Below, piece by piece: positions 52,337 to 55,595 of a stretch of DNA of 55,595 nt; within the stretch, counting starts at the first letter, position 1; the number at the start of each line of letters is the position of its first letter. The translations under genes and the position numbers were made by a program. Source of the DNA: Thermoguttaceae bacterium (GTDB lineage Bacteria; Planctomycetota; Planctomycetia; Pirellulales; Thermoguttaceae); the NCBI GenBank assembly GCA_017408405.1, contig JAFQUP010000183.1, positions 1 through 55,595 on the forward strand, read 5' to 3'. The notes beneath the pieces were generated by a model. It worked only from the letters and a program-made list of their open reading frames with translations. It was not told the origin of the DNA and did no database searches.

Positions 52337-53332
52337 TTAAACATGAAATTTCGGTGAGATTTTACTGAAGAAGATGTTTCCGCCATGAGTATCCATCCCG
52401 CCGGCCACCAAAAGCCGTTCCGCGGCCGCGGTCTCAAGAATGGTTCGATACTCAAGCCTGTCCACGGCAAGATTTCCGGAATACGCCTGATAATACGCTT
52501 CGACGTAGAGAGCTTTGCGTCCGAGAATCGTCCGAAAAAGATGAACATACTGACGCATTGCTTCCGTCGCGTACTCCGGATAGACGAGAAACTTTTTGAG
52601 CTGAATTCTCGAAGGATGCGCCATGGAAAGATTACCGAAATCCTGCTCTCGAAGCATTTGGGAAATTTGAGACAGAGTAACGGATGGAGCACCGTGAAAT
52701 CCGCGCTGGGTAGGAGGCAGAGCATTGGCAAATGGTTGGAAAAATTCCTGAATCGCCGGATCCTGTGGGGCGAGGCCAGTCATGAGAAAATGGACATGGC
52801 GCTTCTCACGGAGCTGAAATTGATAGATATTCCGAATGCGGACAGTAACTTCCGAGCCAAGAACGATTCGAAGATTCCTGAATCTCCGCGGCGTTTCAAA
52901 TACCCGGTGAATCACCTCAACGCAGCCCTCCACCCGATTATGGTCCATAATTCCAATCGTGAACGGAGCAAATGGAGCAGGGGAAGCATGATTCAAAGCA
53001 AGGGCAGCTTCATCCGCGTACGTAACCGCTTGACGCAAAAGAGAACCGATGGAAAGACGTCCGTCCGAATGCTGCGTATGAATATGAAGATTTGCGCGAA
53101 AGGTTCTTGACTGAACATTTTCAAGACCGTGCGAATCCGTATCCCGTTCACGTTCCGGCGAACGAAGCCCCGGCTGATAAAAAAGAGGACGTGAAGCCAA
53201 GGCACGAACAATCGCTCTGATTTCGGCAGGACCGGCAATGGACCTAATTCTTCTGTGCTGTTCCGGATCAAGCCCCGCGTCGGCAAGCAGTTTTCGCCGA
53301 TACGGTTCGTCTTCTGGAAATGAATGGTCCAA
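52337..53332 (-). CDS. PHP-domain metal-dependent phosphoesterase
   Basis: The 331-residue product has the full PHP ligand set: NLHIHTQHSDG (near 82), IMDHN, LGSEVT, AHPSR and GGMDTHGG. These proteins use two or three metal ions to hydrolyse phosphoesters. An extra N-terminal stretch of about 75 residues (DEPYRRKLLADAGLDP) precedes the domain. The only plausible start in the open frame is TTG 53332, preceded by AAGAG at seven bases; an in-frame stop lies upstream and no ATG or GTG is available before the first PHP motif. It lies 183 bases after an RNase Z-like gene in the same direction; substrate unknown. Confidence 0.82.
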   Translation of the reverse strand: MDHSFPEDEPYRRKLLADAGLDPEQHRRIRSIAGPAEIRAIVRALASRPLFYQPGLRSPERERDTDSHGLENVQSRTFRANLHIHTQHSDGRLSIGSLLRQAVTYADEAALALNHASPAPFAPFTIGIMDHNRVEGCVEVIHRVFETPRRFRNLRIVLGSEVTVRIRNIYQFQLREKRHVHFLMTGLAPQDPAIQEFFQPFANALPPTQRGFHGAPSVTLSQISQMLREQDFGNLSMAHPSRIQLKKFLVYPEYATEAMRQYVHLFRTILGRKALYVEAYYQAYSGNLAVDRLEYRTILETAAAERLLVAGGMDTHGGNIFFSKISPKFHV

Positions 53333-53515
53333 GGGAATACTCTTCTTTCTGTGAAGTAAAAAGGAAAGCCAGGCAGCAGACGCACCTGATTCAGAAACGG
53401 ATCAACTCCCCCCGTCTCTGATGGGCAAACTTTTTTACTTATCGGATAAAGATCTCGCCAAGTACAGAAAATTTGGCGAGGTCAGATGACTTTTTGGAAA
53501 ATCCGCTTTTGAACA

Positions 53516-54274
53516 CTACCAAACGATGAGCCTGCCTTTAAGCCTGTCCGGGAATACTTTAGCAACGTGTCGGCAAAGAAGATTCATACTCTGCCGACAC
53601 GTAAAATGACTCAAAACAATGTGCCTGTTCCCGAAAAACTCCTTGCGGTCCAAGATGTCCTGAAAATGCGTGTGCCCAAAAAAATGGATCGATTCAGGCG
53701 AGTAAAGTCCATTCGCGGAAGTCATTTCCATAATGAGAATATTCGCGTGATAAAAAACAGGATTTTCGTCAAGCGCCTCGGGCAGAGTATCCCCGGAATA
53801 GGCGACCCGCGGAATGCCGTTTTCCCGAACAACATACCCAAGTGATGGAACCCGATGACGCGTCGTCAGAGCTTCAAGTTCAAGAATACGCCCTTCTCCG
53901 GTTTCCCACGAAATTCGCTCTCCGGCAATAATCGGCAAAAGCGTAAATTTAAAGGATGAATTATCAAGCTCCTGCCAGATTTCCAAGAATTTCTGAACCC
54001 GCGAAAGCATTGGCGCAGGCACAAAAATCCGCGGCGGAAGAAGATTGAGCTTTTGGCGGCGCGCGATAAATTGATACAGTCCGCCGATATGATCACGATG
54101 AGTATGCGAAATAAAAAGATGGCGAATTGAAGAAGTCAAATCCCACGGATGCGCTCCAATATCGAAACCGATTTCATATTCCGGAATATTCCAGAATGAC
54201 TGAACACTGGCACGGGAAGAGCCGCGAAGCGTTAAATCATCCAGCTGTTTGGTTCGATAAAAAATATCACGCAT
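53516..54274 (-). CDS. RNase Z-like metallo-beta-lactamase-fold hydrolase
   Basis: ATG 54274 gives a 252-residue protein that begins MRDIFYRTKQLDDLTLRG; the longer frame to 54382 would start at TTG without a ribosome site. The zinc motif HTHRDHIGG is present, with YSGDT later, and FFGHTHFQDI and LSHFTCRQ complete the ligands. The AxDxGxHPWD-like segment replaces the usual FDCGEGTQ (here FDIGAHPWD). Members process tRNA 3' ends or act as related phosphodiesterases. True tRNase Z has an exosite arm that I cannot see, so a non-tRNA substrate is possible. It diverges from the sulfotransferase gene. Confidence 0.78.
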   Translation of the reverse strand: MRDIFYRTKQLDDLTLRGSSRASVQSFWNIPEYEIGFDIGAHPWDLTSSIRHLFISHTHRDHIGGLYQFIARRQKLNLLPPRIFVPAPMLSRVQKFLEIWQELDNSSFKFTLLPIIAGERISWETGEGRILELEALTTRHRVPSLGYVVRENGIPRVAYSGDTLPEALDENPVFYHANILIMEMTSANGLYSPESIHFFGHTHFQDILDRKEFFGNRHIVLSHFTCRQSMNLLCRHVAKVFPDRLKGRLIVW

Positions 54275-54758
54275 GATTTGTCCGAAAATACTATTTTCTG
54301 TCTGTGAGTAAGGATGGAGCAGAAATGGCTCACTAAATTTAACGTCTGTGATGAAATTAAATGCCAAAAGAAATGAAGACAATGAAAAACCGCCTCCATA
54401 ATCTGTGCAGCAATATTCACGACATTAGGAAAACTGCCAGTTTTTATTTTACGTAAAATTTGAGAAAAGTAAAGCTCCCCCTTAAAAATTTTGCGATCAT
54501 GGGAAAATATTTTTGAAAAAAAGCCGAAACAAATGAAATCTGTGGCCGCAGAAACATGAAAATTTGCATTTAAATAACTTTTTAATGAGGAAAAGCGGCA
54601 AAATTCCTGATATTTGGGTTCCTCTCCCTTCTCAAACGCTTAAAATCTGGTATAATTATTTTCAGTTTCTGTTTGGACTATTTGAGGTATTTCATCTATC
54701 CTCACAGTTTTCGACAGAAAATTGAAAGTCGGAAATGATTCGCGTAAGGAATAAAAAT
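54275..54758. other. Divergent intergenic region before the sulfotransferase gene
   Basis: 484 A/T-rich bases counted from the preferred start of the RNase Z-like gene. It holds an extended -10 element (54648-54656) for the right-hand gene. No additional gene is seen. Confidence 0.5.
54648..54656 (+). promoter_or_regulatory. Extended -10 promoter element of the sulfotransferase gene
   Basis: TGGTATAAT is a perfect extended -10 (TGnTATAAT). A -35 box is not clear, as is usual for extended -10 promoters. The leader would be about 95 bases. Confidence 0.6.
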
Positions 54759-55595
54759 ATGGCAAAAAAAGATACCGGTCACGTTAAAGTCAAGGAAGTA
54801 GGCGGATTTAAAGATAAACTGTGGGTTCCGCGTATCTGGAACGGAATGCTTTTAACGTCCTTTTTAAAACTCCTGGCCCGTAATGGTTTCTTGATCAATC
54901 CAATTCGTTGGCCGATGGCCGCAATCAATGTTTTCGCGGGGTGTGTCTGTTCAACACTTACCTTTTATCAGCGGATGACAATCGGCGCGAAGGTAAACGC
55001 GACCGAATTGAAAAAAGAACCGGTCTTCATCGTTGGACACTGGCGTTCAGGCACGACAATGCTTCACGAAATCCTGATGCGGGATCCGCAGTTTGTCTGC
55101 CCGGATACTTTTTCCTGTTTTGCTCCTCAATTCTTTCTGGTATCCCGTAAGCTGATTACGTCTTTTTTGCGTTTGCCTGACAAACGTCCGATGGACAATG
55201 TGGCTTTTGGCTGGGAAACCCCTCAGGAAGATGAATTCGCTCTTTGCGCAATGGGTATTCCCTCTCCGTATCTTCATTTGGCTTTTCCGAACAATATGAA
55301 ATGGAAAGGACGTTACGAATCACTGCAGAAGTATCTTGATCTTTCCAATTTGACAGAAAAAGAGCTGAAAACATGGAAAAACGGTCTCCATTGGTTCGTT
55401 AAAGCACTTACTTTCCGTGATGACCGCCAGTTAGTGATGAAATCTCCGACTCATACCGCGAGAATTCGGGTTTTGCGCGAAATGTATCCGAACGCCAAGT
55501 TTATCCATATTTCGCGAAATCCGTACACGATGTACGCGTCAACGGTGAATCTCTGGAAACGTTTCCTCACGAGCGAGGCGTTTCAGTTCTCTGAC
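54759..55595 (+). CDS. Sulfotransferase-family protein (3' end beyond window)
   Basis: From ATG 54759 (AAGGA at eight bases) 279 codons are open to the window edge; an in-frame ATG at 54735 is the alternative. Residues about 85-105 read VFIVGHWRSGTTMLHEIL, the 5'-phosphosulfate loop of PAPS-dependent sulfotransferases. Later FIHISRNPYTMYAST is the 3'-phosphate-binding region, placing it in the sulfotransfer_3-type group. A hydrophobic stretch (about 32-55) may be a membrane anchor. Such enzymes transfer sulfate to sugars, lipids or other acceptors; the acceptor here is unknown. The C-terminus is missing, so full length cannot be judged. Confidence 0.85.
   Translation, partial: MAKKDTGHVKVKEVGGFKDKLWVPRIWNGMLLTSFLKLLARNGFLINPIRWPMAAINVFAGCVCSTLTFYQRMTIGAKVNATELKKEPVFIVGHWRSGTTMLHEILMRDPQFVCPDTFSCFAPQFFLVSRKLITSFLRLPDKRPMDNVAFGWETPQEDEFALCAMGIPSPYLHLAFPNNMKWKGRYESLQKYLDLSNLTEKELKTWKNGLHWFVKALTFRDDRQLVMKSPTHTARIRVLREMYPNAKFIHISRNPYTMYASTVNLWKRFLTSEAFQFSD

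Overview
The window looks like a chromosomal piece from a fermentative member of the PVC superphylum, most likely a Planctomycetota-type bacterium of moderate GC. This is an inference from gene content. There are two secreted DUF1080 proteins, several secreted glycosidases, a PQQ-type beta-propeller protein, a 2215-residue membrane-anchored Ig-like protein, a DRG-like TGS GTPase, a lone ABC-2 permease, a sulfotransferase and AdhE. No rRNA, tRNA, CRISPR array, transposase or phage gene was found.

Left arm (1-9000): the first 113 codons of a type I methyltransferase (hsdM) run off the left edge behind a strong hairpin terminator. Next, all on the minus strand, come a membrane-anchored coiled-coil protein and three exported proteins with (alpha/alpha)-barrel character: a GH78 alpha-L-rhamnosidase, a GH65/GH95-like six-hairpin protein and an unassigned toroid-like protein. 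Housekeeping block (9000-14200): HD phosphohydrolase, DRG-like GTPase, cyclase-family amidohydrolase, aspartate-semialdehyde dehydrogenase with a clear promoter and terminator, and an M29 aminopeptidase.

Central locus (14496-31332, minus strand) is the most unusual part. In order of transcription it encodes: a giant single-pass protein with a cytoplasmic zinc-ribbon-like head and about 16 Ig-like repeats; a SrfC-like P-loop NTPase; a SrfB-like protein with Hsp70/actin ATPase motifs; a protein with a GrpE-like C-terminus; a YbaB/EbfC protein; and a zinc-ribbon/Q-P-rich-repeat/PQQ beta-propeller protein. A strong terminator follows. I interpret it as an ATP/GTP-driven, chaperone-like, envelope-linked machine of unknown purpose. 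An ankyrin-repeat gene diverges from its head.

Right arm (31964-55595): ankyrin protein and TerC; then, on the minus strand, dapB, an asparagine-synthase-like gene lacking the catalytic Cys2, rpoN, DUF1080 and recG; an ABC-2 permease; a small carbohydrate-related block (GH5-like, a DUF1080 gene split by an A8 frameshift, a secreted probable beta-propeller); adhE with a C10 tract and three phased repeats around its promoter; a metal-type permease fused to an HMA domain; a PHP phosphoesterase; an RNase Z-like metallo-beta-lactamase; and the 5' part of a sulfotransferase gene cut by the right edge.

asd and dapB supply two steps of the lysine/diaminopimelate pathway. adhE points to ethanol-forming fermentation. 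The hydrolases point to plant or mucin polysaccharide use. Family names rest on motif recognition from memory; no searches were run.
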